Positions 1 to 6,945 of a DNA stretch of 28,115 nt are shown here, piece after piece. This DNA comes from JBMOKT01 sp049323895 (GTDB taxonomy: Bacteria; Bacillota; Peptococcia; Peptococcales; BICA1-8), in the NCBI GenBank assembly GCA_049323895.1, contig JBMOKT010000041.1, positions 1 to 28,115 of the forward strand, given 5' to 3'. The notes beneath the pieces are model-generated. The model was not told where the DNA came from and searched no databases. It was given only the letters and a program-made list of their open reading frames with translations. The position numbers and the translations under genes were made by a program. Positions within the stretch are counted from its first letter, which is position 1. Every line of letters starts with the position of its first letter.

Positions 1-67
1 CCCAGGCTACTACTTCGTTCCCGGTGACAAAAAACCGTTTTTCTCCTTTTATTGGCTTGTCTGTCAT
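1..67 (-). CDS. Partial N-terminus, probable 2-oxoacid:ferredoxin oxidoreductase alpha subunit
   Basis: An ATG on the minus strand (65-67) sits behind GGAGGTG and opens a frame running off the left edge. Only 22 residues are visible (start MTDKPIKGEKRFF, then VTGNEVVAW). The TGNEVVAW stretch is what PorA/VorA-type alpha subunits of pyruvate or branched 2-oxoacid:ferredoxin oxidoreductases carry at their start, where a short leader precedes the GNEA(V)A helix of the pyrophosphate-binding domain. If correct, the enzyme would decarboxylate a 2-oxoacid to an acyl-CoA and reduce ferredoxin. It is the next gene downstream of the B12 mutase/ATPase pair and may finish the same pathway, but a 575-bp repeat-filled spacer separates them. 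The call rests on a very short fragment. Confidence 0.55.
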   Translation of the reverse strand, partial: MTDKPIKGEKRFFVTGNEVVAW

Positions 68-90
68 TTGTTTAATACACCTCCGTTTTG

Positions 91-181
91 TAAGTGGCTA
101 GTTGTTAGTGGCTAGTGGCTAGTGACTGGTGACTGGTGACTAGTAAACCAGTGGCTAGTTGTTAGTGGCTAGTGGCTAGTA
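91..181. repeat. Degenerate 7-bp tandem array (AGTGRCT unit)
   Basis: About thirteen head-to-tail heptads of the form AGTGGCT, AGTGACT and AGTTGTT fill the stretch just upstream of the SD of the partial oxidoreductase gene. A 31-bp block made of these units occurs twice exactly, at 93-123 and 150-180. The unit is not a multiple of three and contains TAG and TGA, so it carries stops in several frames. Related arrays lie at 319-346, 5257-5291, 6783-6826 and 11409-11443. Confidence 0.9.
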
Positions 182-217
182 AAAAACGTGTCACCATGAA
201 TGTCTAGCTTTCCTGAC

Positions 218-242
218 GTGACATCGTGTCATCGTGACATCG
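218..242. repeat. 8-bp tandem array GTGACATC x3
   Basis: Three contiguous octamers GTGACATC, GTGTCATC, GTGACATC. This is a repeat family distinct from the TTTGATAG octamers further right, and is seen only here in the window. Confidence 0.85.
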
Positions 243-271
243 AATAACACTCTTTCACTACTTTTATTGTT

Positions 272-308
272 CTGTAGCTACTGTAGACACTGTAGCCACT
301 GTAGCTAC
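272..308. repeat. 9-bp tandem array CTGTAGCTA x4
   Basis: Four contiguous nonamers: CTGTAGCTA, CTGTAGACA, CTGTAGCCA, CTGTAGCTA. The variation is confined to unit positions 7 and 8. GTAGCTAC is itself palindromic. Seen only in this spacer. Confidence 0.9.
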
Positions 309-318
309 TATTTTTAAA

Positions 319-346
319 CTGGTGACTAGTAAAACAAGTGGCTAGT
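319..346. repeat. Second 7-bp array in the same spacer
   Basis: CTGGTGACTAGT and AAGTGGCTAGT are joined by a short A-rich break, the same heptad family as 91-181. Confidence 0.75.
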
Positions 347-354
347 ATCAAAAG

Positions 355-386
355 TTTGATAGTTTGATAGTGCGCTAGTTTGATAG
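355..386. repeat. 8-bp tandem array TTTGATAG x4
   Basis: TTTGATAG, TTTGATAG, TGCGCTAG, TTTGATAG, followed by TTATAA. The same octamers, in the same position beside a heptad array, occur at 6834-6857 and 11452-11475. The last of these is also followed by TTATAA. Confidence 0.9.
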
Positions 387-542
387 TTATAATAATCGGT
401 CTAGCTTGTTAGTTAGTTAGACTTGGAAGGGAATAATTTTTGTCAGTTAACTTAAACTGTCTAGCTTGTTTGTGAGGTCACAACTGACTCACAATGTTTA
501 CCCATTAGTTAAACCGACAAATAATGTCCACCCTGAAAGCTA

Positions 543-604
543 AACTGACCAAAAATTTACTCGTTTTAATGATGCATCAATGGAGACTGGCATTCATTGG
601 ATGC
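543..604. repeat. Dispersed intergenic element, copy A
   Basis: AACTGACCAAAAA at 543, GATGCATCAAT at 571 and GGATGC at 599. The same three blocks occur at 11511, 11538 and 11566, so spacings are 28/27 and 28/28 bp while the sequence between has diverged. On the minus strand GGCATCCAATGAATGCC can form a 5-bp-stem hairpin, and CACTTTTGAAAGTG at about 606-619 forms another. Function unknown; it could be a decayed mobile or RNA element. Confidence 0.65.
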
Positions 605-629
605 CACTTTCAAAAGTGACTGATTATTT

Positions 630-659
630 CCTCAGCCTTAACCTAAACCTCAACCTTTG
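630..659. repeat. 6-bp tandem array overlapping a stop codon
   Basis: Plus-strand hexamers CCTCAG, CCTTAA, CCTAAA, CCTCAA, CCTTTG. On the minus strand this array encodes the last residues and the TAG stop of the P-loop ATPase gene, so the repeat begins inside the coding region and continues into the spacer. Confidence 0.8.
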
Positions 660-1671
660 CATAGTTGAGTATATCCTGATAAATCCCCGCCCCGCCCTCT
701 TTAACAACATCATAGACAGGGACATCTATATTTTTTGCAATCTCACTATACAAAAGCTCCTTGTCAACAAAAGCTTCCGTATAGTCATCAGAAGTAAATC
801 TAAACTGGGGGTAATAAGGATTGACGGTAATGGCAATTATCTGTATGGATTTCTTAACACCTATATGCAGTCCCTTTTCCTTAAGCTTAAATAGAATTTT
901 AGATATGGTGCTTATTTCACCGCAGACTAAAAGCTTAATTGGGTCCGAAAAGACCAGATGCTTATCCTTTATCAGAGAATCCTTAGCAGACAAATAATCG
1001 AAATAGCTAGTACTGATTATACCATTAATAAAAACCTTATCCCTTTTTTTTAAGTTTTCTAACAACTTATCTGCTGAAGCTATATCAAATACACAGTCCA
1101 TAGCAGCAGTGTTTTCTTCCGTTTGGATAATAGGCAATTGCAAAGTTTCAACAATATTACGGGTTTCTAAAGCCAGTTGATTAATATCTGGCGTGCGGGC
1201 AGCTCCAGTTGCCAAGATTAGTCCATCAACCTCTACCATGGGAGCTATGCGGTTCAAGGCCCCATCAACTATAATAAAATTGGCTCCGTAATTTTTCAGT
1301 AGGTCCACAACCTGTCTTAGTTCCCGGCTCTTATTGGGACCCGCTACCAAAAGCTGTCCGCCGTGAGTTATACGTACCAGTACCACCTTGCCCAGCGGAG
1401 TGGAAATATGTGTTTTTTCTAATATTTCCATCTTAGCACTGCCTGCATGTATGCATTTTTCAGCAACTGCAGCCAGAACTCCAGGCCAAACCTCTATTCT
1501 GGGCTTAGGCAGACCGGTAACATTATCAATTTCCTCCCCGTCGTATCCTATGCTTGTTAAACCTAAAATCCTTGTTGTATCCTTTTTTACCTGGTCCATA
1601 ACTGCCTTGGTGGTAGTGGTTTTGCCAGTATTTTTTGCCGTACCGGCAACACCTATGACAAGAGGCTTCAT
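643..1671 (-). CDS. P-loop ATPase, probable KamB-type reactivase of a B12-dependent mutase
   Basis: 342 residues. The N-terminus carries a MobB-like Walker A (GTAKNTGKTT, residues 10-19). A conserved-looking TSIGYDGE block follows at about 39-46, then STPLG near 90, and a Walker-B-like stretch ending VDGALNR near 136-142, with LATGAAR shortly after. This order matches what I remember of KamB, the P-loop subunit that helps reactivate lysine 5,6-aminomutase by exchanging damaged cobalamin. That assignment is from memory, not a search. The ATG starts 2 bp after the mutase stop, with GGAG inside the end of the mutase gene, so the two are translationally coupled, which fits a chaperone of that enzyme. 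The stop lies in a hexamer repeat array. A MobB role is less likely given the context. Confidence 0.65.
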   Translation of the reverse strand: MKPLVIGVAGTAKNTGKTTTTKAVMDQVKKDTTRILGLTSIGYDGEEIDNVTGLPKPRIEVWPGVLAAVAEKCIHAGSAKMEILEKTHISTPLGKVVLVRITHGGQLLVAGPNKSRELRQVVDLLKNYGANFIIVDGALNRIAPMVEVDGLILATGAARTPDINQLALETRNIVETLQLPIIQTEENTAAMDCVFDIASADKLLENLKKRDKVFINGIISTSYFDYLSAKDSLIKDKHLVFSDPIKLLVCGEISTISKILFKLKEKGLHIGVKKSIQIIAITVNPYYPQFRFTSDDYTEAFVDKELLYSEIAKNIDVPVYDVVKEGGAGIYQDILNYAKVEV

Positions 1672-1673
1672 GG

Positions 1674-3491
1674 TTATACTCCTTGTACCGTATTCTGACC
1701 TGCGCGGCCGGGATATGCACCTTCCTCTTTTGTACCTAGCAGACCTTCATATAAGGACTGCACAAAATCCCCCTGTCGGACAATACTATTTAAGACTTTT
1801 TCGATACCGGCTGTAATTTCTTCTGCCCACATTTCGGCATTGGAAGTTGGTTTAATACCAGCAGTTCCTAAGAATCTGAAGCTTTCCTGCACTCCCCTTA
1901 GTGTATCGATTTTGGAAGGAACACTTATAGGTCCGCCTGAATATGCTTCATCGGAAGAAGCAATTGAGATTGCGTCTACTCCCAAGCTGGCGGCTAAAAG
2001 GGCATGGAGTGAGGTGGAAAGTGAAGACTGCACCCTGTCTTCAGTCTGAGTTAAGAAGCCAATAGGAGCACCAGGCCAGATAGGTGCATCAATTATACCC
2101 CTTAAGGCCATAATTTTAGCAGCATTAAAGTCAATATAGTTATCCTCCATTTGCCCACCTACCATTACCTCCGGTGAGAAGGCGAACAAGGGCTGAAGAA
2201 TTGGCTTAGCTCCCAAACGTACTCCTAAATCTGCAACTATAAGCATACCTGCAAAAGCTTTATATGCAGGAACTCCTGTTAATTCTTCATTTGTTACAAC
2301 GTCAAAGGGCATGTTATATTTAGCAGCATATTTCATCGCATGGAAAGCATCTATAGTTAAACGGGCAGGATCTGTTCCCGCGGCTAACGAGCCGTAACAA
2401 ATATTAATCTTTGTCAAATCCGCCCCTATCTTCCCGGCTAAAACAACAGTTTCCGGTGTATTTAACCCACGGTGGGCCCTAACCTGCCATAATGTGGATT
2501 TTTCCAGCATTCTATGGATTCTATATAAATTATTTGGCGTGATAACAGTACCGTCCTCTTGGTGGGTGAGGTTTCCGTTTAAAAATCCTTCAGTTCTGGC
2601 TCCCCAGGAAGGGTCAAAGTGTACCACTCCGTCGGCACCCCATGCCTCGCTGGCTTTAACATGGGCTATATCCATAAATGGACATCCCGTTCCGTATTGG
2701 TTCCAAACAATAGGAAGCTTTCTGGTATGCTGGATCTTTTTAACCTTCATCTGCTTCTGCAGTTTATTCATATAGTTGTTTAAACTTATAAGTTCATCCC
2801 GGGTCAGTCCCCTAGTCTTAGGGTGCATAACCCCCTGCAGATAAAAATCCCTGGGTATCTTATCGCATAGCTCAGCATAGCGGTGATAGAATTTAGAATC
2901 ATCCTCTTTATTAATAAAAGCTTTATAATCCCACATTTCATCCCGAAGCTTTGCCCGTTCTACTCCCGGAGAAGTTTTCCCCTGACACCAGCCAATAATC
3001 TGATTGCTAATCTGCTCCAATAGAAGCCCAATTTTTTGGTTTTTATATTGGTAAGAATATGGTTGTGTGATATTTACTTTTTCTTTCTTTACTTCAAAGG
3101 ACTCAGGGTTATAAACTTTACCCTCTACAAAAGCTACTGCCTCTTCAACAGTAGTACCAGGACCAAATCCTGCATCAAATCCTAACTCAGCGGCAATTTC
3201 CGGACGCACTGCCATGCCGCCAATACCAATTTTTACTGTATCCCTTAGCCCCGAGGCATCGGCCAGGTCAATAAACCGTGCCAGTAATTCAGCAACACCA
3301 TAGCCTAACGTCCTGCTTAACAAAAGAGTATCAAACTGACCCTCCATACAAATCCGAATTATTTCTTCAGAGGGGGTATCGGGAGGCAGGAGTTTTGTTT
3401 GGATGCCTGCTTCTTCCAAGCCTCTTTTAATCATCTTTAAACCAATATCATGGACAGGATCTAAGGGGGATAACAATACTTTTTTTTCCAT
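1674..3491 (-). CDS. Adenosylcobalamin-dependent mutase: N-terminal B12 domain fused to KamD/OraE-like barrel
   Basis: 605 residues. Residues 1-130 form a B12-binding Rossmann domain: LDPVHDIG with His14 as the likely lower cobalt ligand (a DxxHxxG variant of DxHxxG), LLLSRT near 56-61, GIGGM near 89-93 and GFGPGT near 108-113. From about 150 on the protein resembles the TIM barrel of lysine 5,6-/ornithine 4,5-aminomutase alpha subunits: ARTEGF at 298-303 (KamD has TTEGF), then a GLNTPE block near 342 and an ASSDEA block near the C-terminus. Domain order is reversed relative to OraE (barrel first, B12 last). In KamE and OraE the PLP lysine lies 11 residues after the cobalt histidine (133/144 and 618/629); here that position is Leu25. 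It could therefore be a PLP-independent carbon-skeleton mutase or bind PLP differently. The start ATG overlaps the stop of the 79-aa gene (TAATG) behind GGAGG. Confidence 0.8.
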   Translation of the reverse strand: MEKKVLLSPLDPVHDIGLKMIKRGLEEAGIQTKLLPPDTPSEEIIRICMEGQFDTLLLSRTLGYGVAELLARFIDLADASGLRDTVKIGIGGMAVRPEIAAELGFDAGFGPGTTVEEAVAFVEGKVYNPESFEVKKEKVNITQPYSYQYKNQKIGLLLEQISNQIIGWCQGKTSPGVERAKLRDEMWDYKAFINKEDDSKFYHRYAELCDKIPRDFYLQGVMHPKTRGLTRDELISLNNYMNKLQKQMKVKKIQHTRKLPIVWNQYGTGCPFMDIAHVKASEAWGADGVVHFDPSWGARTEGFLNGNLTHQEDGTVITPNNLYRIHRMLEKSTLWQVRAHRGLNTPETVVLAGKIGADLTKINICYGSLAAGTDPARLTIDAFHAMKYAAKYNMPFDVVTNEELTGVPAYKAFAGMLIVADLGVRLGAKPILQPLFAFSPEVMVGGQMEDNYIDFNAAKIMALRGIIDAPIWPGAPIGFLTQTEDRVQSSLSTSLHALLAASLGVDAISIASSDEAYSGGPISVPSKIDTLRGVQESFRFLGTAGIKPTSNAEMWAEEITAGIEKVLNSIVRQGDFVQSLYEGLLGTKEEGAYPGRAGQNTVQGV

Positions 3492-3730
3492 TACTCTTCC
3501 TCCCCATCAGCAAATAACCATCCGTATTTGTCACCAGGTCGGTGCAGATAAGCCCTGGTCCTAATCCTGGCTCCTGAACCAATAAACTCTATAAAAACTA
3601 AATCCACATCTTCAAAACCCAAGTTTTTCATCATTTGCAGGGCAAGTTTTTTACCCTGTTCCTCACTTTCACAAACCAAGAAGGTTTCCACATCTAAGGC
3701 ATCTGTAATCCTGTGTAAAATGTTACCCAT
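3491..3730 (-). CDS. 79-aa unrecognised protein, putative small partner of the B12 mutase
   Basis: A short soluble protein that I cannot match to a family. It has two helix-prone stretches (residues 1-40), then a beta-prone VDLVFIEFIGSG and an RIRTRAYLHRPGDKYGW segment, ending in an acidic DGEEE tail. It shows no resemblance to OraS or to the glutamate mutase S subunit. Its stop overlaps the mutase ATG by one base, the strongest sign in the cluster that the two products work together in fixed ratio. It may be a stabilising or substrate-channel subunit. It starts at ATG behind a G-rich SD (GGGGGGAAACT). Coding status is supported by overlap, SD and composition; function is unknown. Confidence 0.7.
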   Translation of the reverse strand: MGNILHRITDALDVETFLVCESEEQGKKLALQMMKNLGFEDVDLVFIEFIGSGARIRTRAYLHRPGDKYGWLFADGEEE

Positions 3731-3811
3731 AGTTTCCCCCCGCTTAATTACCCGCTGGTATTCATTGTATCCTTAGGAAAATTAGTACAAAAGCTTTAAT
3801 TAATGGATAAA

Positions 3812-3839
3812 CGAGTGGACAACTATAGTCGGCCACTCG
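3812..3839 (-). terminator. Hairpin between the FAD gene and the mutase genes
   Basis: CGAGTGG and CCACTCG form a perfect 7-bp stem around a 14-nt loop that itself contains ACTATAGT. It lies just after the FAD gene stop on the minus strand. There is no good T-run, only TTTATCC, so it may be a weak terminator, an attenuator or an mRNA processing/stability stem rather than a full stop. Confidence 0.45.
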
Positions 3840-3847
3840 CCCATTAT

Positions 3848-5131
3848 TTATTTGACTACTTTTTTATTATAGATGCCAGTCAAACCGGCATCTTCTACTC
3901 TTTGTTTGATTGCTTCTACATCGGTAGTATAAAGACCTGACTCCTTCATCCGTTCAAAATAAACTGAACCGGAGAATGTATACTTTTTAGCCAAGCCTTC
4001 TTCAGTTTTCATTTGCTCATTAACATAGCTAATGGCATCACCAATTGCTAATGAAGAGGGTATCTCTACTAGTTCCTGACCTACAGCGTGACGTACTGCA
4101 TTATGACCAGCTAAGCTTCCGGTCACAATTGCTTCTGTGTGACCTACCAAAAGACCGGCCTTTTCCCCTCCGCAGAAGAGATTGTCAACCCCTTGAGTCT
4201 TCAGATAATTGTCCCGGGGGGACAGGGCAAGGTAGCGCATAGAGTTGCCAATGCTGCCTGAATATGGGTCTTCAAATCTTGCATTTTCGAAGCCCGGTAT
4301 TCTACGAAGCATATTTAAGGGATAAAAGGGGCTCATTAATTTTGCATGACCTGTGTCCAAAAGGATTACGTTCTCCTTAAACTCCGCCAGTGCATATTGC
4401 TGGCAAGCCTTGGATTCAAGAGCACCTTCCTTTTGCAGTTCCTTGGGGATTGGTACAACTGCTACACCTTTTGTATAAAGCTGTCTTTGAATATCTTCAG
4501 ATAAGGATTCCATATGCAGCTTGCAGGAGCCGCTCATAGCGCCAAAGGACCCATCAACTTTTTTACCCATGAATTCCTCAACACCACATTTGGTAGCAAG
4601 AGCGATTCTTGGTCCAAAGGTTGGGCAGCGCAGTACGCACATAGCACAACCGTTGCCGTATTTCAGGCAGTTGCCCTGGGGACCTGCTGTTCCGGTTGTC
4701 TCCACAAAAACATCGGCGGTATATTCTTTGCCTTCTTCGTCTATAACGGCAATGATTTTGCTTCCAGCCATTTTAACATCTTTAATCCTGCATTTAAGTT
4801 TATAATTTACTCCTGCTTCTTCAAGCTTTCTTTTAACTGCTGGTTCAATCTTTGCAACATCATATAGGGTGGCATGTTTATGCCCTGGAAACTCTAAATT
4901 CTTATGCCGTGCAGTTTCATCTACTGCGTCAAAGAGTTCATGAGCTCCCATTGCAATGGATTCCTCAGTGGCAACAAATCTGCCATTGTTTCTCATTATA
5001 CCGCCGACCAAACCGGTGCCAAGGAACATATCTGCGCGTTCCAACAATGTTACTTCAGCCCCTGCTTTTCTGGCAGTTAATGCAGCAGCCACACCTGACC
5101 AGCCGCCGCCAACAACTACAACTTTAGACAT
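3848..5131 (-). CDS. FAD-dependent oxidoreductase with a ferredoxin-like Cys cluster
   Basis: 427 residues from the ATG behind GGGGAGAAGAGG; the open frame extends 25 codons further upstream, but that part has no SD and runs through repeat DNA. The N-terminus is a Rossmann FAD site (VVVVGGGWSG, residues 4-13, with Glu31 closing the fold). A second dinucleotide-contact region, NLFCGGEKAGLLVGH, lies in the C-terminal third, as in the GidA/TrmFO-like and FAD_oxidored families. Residues 155-170 read C-x6-C-x2-C-x3-C-P, close to a [4Fe-4S] ferredoxin motif with a lengthened first loop. It probably oxidises an amine, hydroxy or CH-CH group of the pathway intermediate and passes electrons through an Fe-S centre. 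It follows the PLP gene and precedes the mutase operon on the same strand. Confidence 0.75.
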   Translation of the reverse strand: MSKVVVVGGGWSGVAAALTARKAGAEVTLLERADMFLGTGLVGGIMRNNGRFVATEESIAMGAHELFDAVDETARHKNLEFPGHKHATLYDVAKIEPAVKRKLEEAGVNYKLKCRIKDVKMAGSKIIAVIDEEGKEYTADVFVETTGTAGPQGNCLKYGNGCAMCVLRCPTFGPRIALATKCGVEEFMGKKVDGSFGAMSGSCKLHMESLSEDIQRQLYTKGVAVVPIPKELQKEGALESKACQQYALAEFKENVILLDTGHAKLMSPFYPLNMLRRIPGFENARFEDPYSGSIGNSMRYLALSPRDNYLKTQGVDNLFCGGEKAGLLVGHTEAIVTGSLAGHNAVRHAVGQELVEIPSSLAIGDAISYVNEQMKTEEGLAKKYTFSGSVYFERMKESGLYTTDVEAIKQRVEDAGLTGIYNKKVVK

Positions 5132-5173
5132 CCTCTTCTCCCCTTTGCTAAATTTTAGTAAATCCTTCAGGCT

Positions 5174-5223
5174 GGCTAATAGCCAATAGCTGATGGCAAA
5201 AACCATTAACTATCGACCATCGG
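5174..5223. repeat. Short repeats of the GGTCAAT/GGCTATT type
   Basis: On the minus strand this reads GATGGTCGATAGTTAATGG followed by ATCAGCTATTGGCTATTAGCC, a degenerate heptad series related to the array at 18118-18159. It lies directly upstream of the FAD gene SD. Confidence 0.5.
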
Positions 5224-5256
5224 CCTAGAATTGATTTTTTTCTATTTACTTTTTTT

Positions 5257-5291
5257 AGCCACTAGTCACTAGTAACTAGTCACCAGTCACA
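5257..5291. repeat. 7-bp array, inverted relative to the one upstream of the PLP gene
   Basis: Plus strand heptads CACTAGT, CACTAGT, AACTAGT, CACCAGT. It starts 5 bp beyond the PLP gene stop. ACTAGTCACCAGTCAC (5275-5290) is the exact reverse complement of 6787-6802, so the PLP gene is bracketed by inverted copies. Confidence 0.85.
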
Positions 5292-5296
5292 GGTTT

Positions 5297-6757
5297 TTAA
5301 ATTACTCCTGCGTGCTTGCAAACAATCTCAATCAGCTTAACTAAAGCCTGAACAGCATAGCGGGCTTTCTCCGGAATCAACTGACCTTCCTCATCACAGG
5401 TACCTAAACCAGGCGAAATATAGATGTTAGCATCATAAGCTATTGTGGGGATAACACCAAACTTAGTCATACCGGTCTGTAGGATATTTGTTCCGGAATA
5501 CATGTCTTCAATGGAGAAGATAGGAATACCCATTTGACCATCTTTCCAGGTACCTTCATAGTTTACTTCAATAGCAGTTGAGTTGTATACTTTAGTAATT
5601 TTAATGCCGTCTAGGAATTTTGCAGGAATATTTTTGAATTCTTCAACAACTATTTGATATAAATCATCCACAGGCTTAGTTAAAACTTCCGGCTTATCCC
5701 TTAGTACTTTGAGGGCTTGAAGCTGTGTTAAAAGAGCTTCTTTACCTGGATCAAAGGTTACATATGCAGCTTTGCCGTAGGAGGAAGGAGTACCCCAACG
5801 GTCGCCATGCATACCGAGAGCACGGCGGATTGGCACCATTACTTCTTCTTTACCGATTATTAAACCACTTGTAGCAGCTCCTGTAGCCTTATCCATACTG
5901 TAAGTAATTACATCACAGCCGATTTTTGTGGGGTCTATGCCTACAAAGGGCAGTCCCCAAGCATTATCTATTACATAAGGCACATTATAGGAGTGGGCTA
6001 AGTCGGCAATATATTTGCATAAGACAGGGGTTCCCTCCTCATCTTGAATGCCATAGCCATAGCCAGGAGCGGGGTATCCAAGTGATGTAAAACCTGTCAG
6101 CATTGTTTCGTGAATTTCAGCATGTAAGGCAAGTTTTTCTATTGAGGCTTCTGGATCAACTTGTGAAAGTAAAGGAACCGGCCACTGTTTAATTCCATGA
6201 ACTTCATATTTTGCACCCTCTAATGGAACAAAAACTGCATCTAGGTTGTTTTGTCTCTTGCCGTGAAATCCTAGTTCTCCAGCTGTTGATCCCCGATCTG
6301 CAAACATGTCTTTATATTTGCCAGGGAATGGACGACCATAACCGCCCTGATGGTGTAAATGCTTTTCATATGGAGCTATGTATCTTGCCCTGTAGTTATC
6401 ACCTCTTCCCTGCATGGGTGGAGTGAATAAAGTATCAAATGCCGTCCAAAGAGTAGCTTCGCAGGTACTGGTAGCGGCTGCTTCCCACTCATCGCCATAG
6501 ACATCCTTAACAACTTCTCTTATTTCATCCATTAACTTAGCTAAGGGGATAACTTCAACAGCACCTTTTTCGCCGGCTTCCATTATGTCTTTCCTCAAGG
6601 GGGCAGGGCAGCCGGAGATAGCACCTGTTAACCCAAAACTTCCCCTAATCTCTTTAGGAATACCAATTTCGTCAGCTGCTTTTGCAGCATCAGCGTATAT
6701 TTCAGGAATTTTTGCATGTAGTTGTTTATACATTTGAAATTTATATTTAGCACTCAT
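5297..6757 (-). CDS. Fold-type-I PLP-dependent enzyme
   Basis: 486 residues. Asp264 in YVIDNAWGLPF should pair with the pyridine nitrogen, and Lys290 in YSMDKATGAATSG is the likely Schiff-base lysine; spacing and surroundings fit the aspartate aminotransferase fold, closest in feel to the SelA/SepCysS/cysteine-desulfurase side. An N-terminal FGLTGAISGCPAP block (41-53) and TSTCEATLW (97-104) should shape the active site. The reaction is not evident: aminotransferase, lyase or thiolytic cleavage all remain possible. Being followed by an FAD enzyme and preceded by a RidA-type imine hydrolase suggests an enamine/imine intermediate. The ATG is behind AAGGAGG with good spacing. The gene is flanked on both sides by heptad repeat arrays in inverted orientation. 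Confidence 0.8.
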   Translation of the reverse strand: MSAKYKFQMYKQLHAKIPEIYADAAKAADEIGIPKEIRGSFGLTGAISGCPAPLRKDIMEAGEKGAVEVIPLAKLMDEIREVVKDVYGDEWEAAATSTCEATLWTAFDTLFTPPMQGRGDNYRARYIAPYEKHLHHQGGYGRPFPGKYKDMFADRGSTAGELGFHGKRQNNLDAVFVPLEGAKYEVHGIKQWPVPLLSQVDPEASIEKLALHAEIHETMLTGFTSLGYPAPGYGYGIQDEEGTPVLCKYIADLAHSYNVPYVIDNAWGLPFVGIDPTKIGCDVITYSMDKATGAATSGLIIGKEEVMVPIRRALGMHGDRWGTPSSYGKAAYVTFDPGKEALLTQLQALKVLRDKPEVLTKPVDDLYQIVVEEFKNIPAKFLDGIKITKVYNSTAIEVNYEGTWKDGQMGIPIFSIEDMYSGTNILQTGMTKFGVIPTIAYDANIYISPGLGTCDEEGQLIPEKARYAVQALVKLIEIVCKHAGVI

Positions 6758-6782
6758 TATAAAATCCTCCTTAAATTAAGTT

Positions 6783-6826
6783 ACTAGTGACTGGTGACTA
6801 GTGACTAGTAAAACCAGTGGCTAGCA
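6783..6826. repeat. 7-bp array upstream of the PLP gene
   Basis: ACTAGTGACTGGTGACTAGT and further units up to CCAGTGGCTAGC. It lies about 25 bp upstream of the PLP gene start, between its SD and the octamer array, the same placement as at the partial oxidoreductase and ProC-like genes. Confidence 0.9.
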
Positions 6827-6833
6827 TTAACAG

Positions 6834-6857
6834 TTTGATAGTTTGATAGTGTGATAG
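6834..6857. repeat. 8-bp tandem array TTTGATAG x3
   Basis: TTTGATAG, TTTGATAG, TGTGATAG. The adjoining DNA up to the RidA stop contains TGCTGTAACAGCA, a near-perfect inverted repeat, and CACTCTTTCA, a 10-mer also found at about 248-257 in the first repeat spacer. Confidence 0.9.
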
Positions 6858-6945
6858 CTAAATGCATGGTGTTGCTGTAACAGCACTCTTTCAATTTTTT
6901 GCTCGCCCACGCGCCCACGGGACATCACTATTAACCCAAAAGCTT

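Noticed and set aside
91..386. CRISPR array
   Set aside because: Units are 7-9 bp, contiguous, without 25-40-bp spacers, and no cas genes are near.
91..659. Insertion sequence or transposon remnant
   Set aside because: No transposase fragment, terminal inverted repeats or target duplication were found in the spacer, though an unrecognised non-autonomous element cannot be excluded.
580..894. Plus-strand ORF of 104 codons
   Set aside because: Antisense to the end of the ATPase gene, no SD, composition is a shadow of the minus strand and partly repeat DNA.
643..1671. MobB (molybdopterin-guanine dinucleotide) assignment of the P-loop protein
   Set aside because: Only the Walker A looks similar; the protein is twice as long and coupled to a B12 mutase, with no molybdenum genes in view.
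3731..3847. Cobalamin riboswitch upstream of the B12 mutase
   Set aside because: The B12-box (GCCACTG-like) and expected multi-stem length are missing; the gap is 117 bp with one hairpin.
5132..5206. 25-residue N-terminal extension of the FAD protein with hydrophobic start
   Set aside because: It would run through the GGCTATT repeats and lacks an SD; the ATG at 5131 has GGGGAGAAGAGG.
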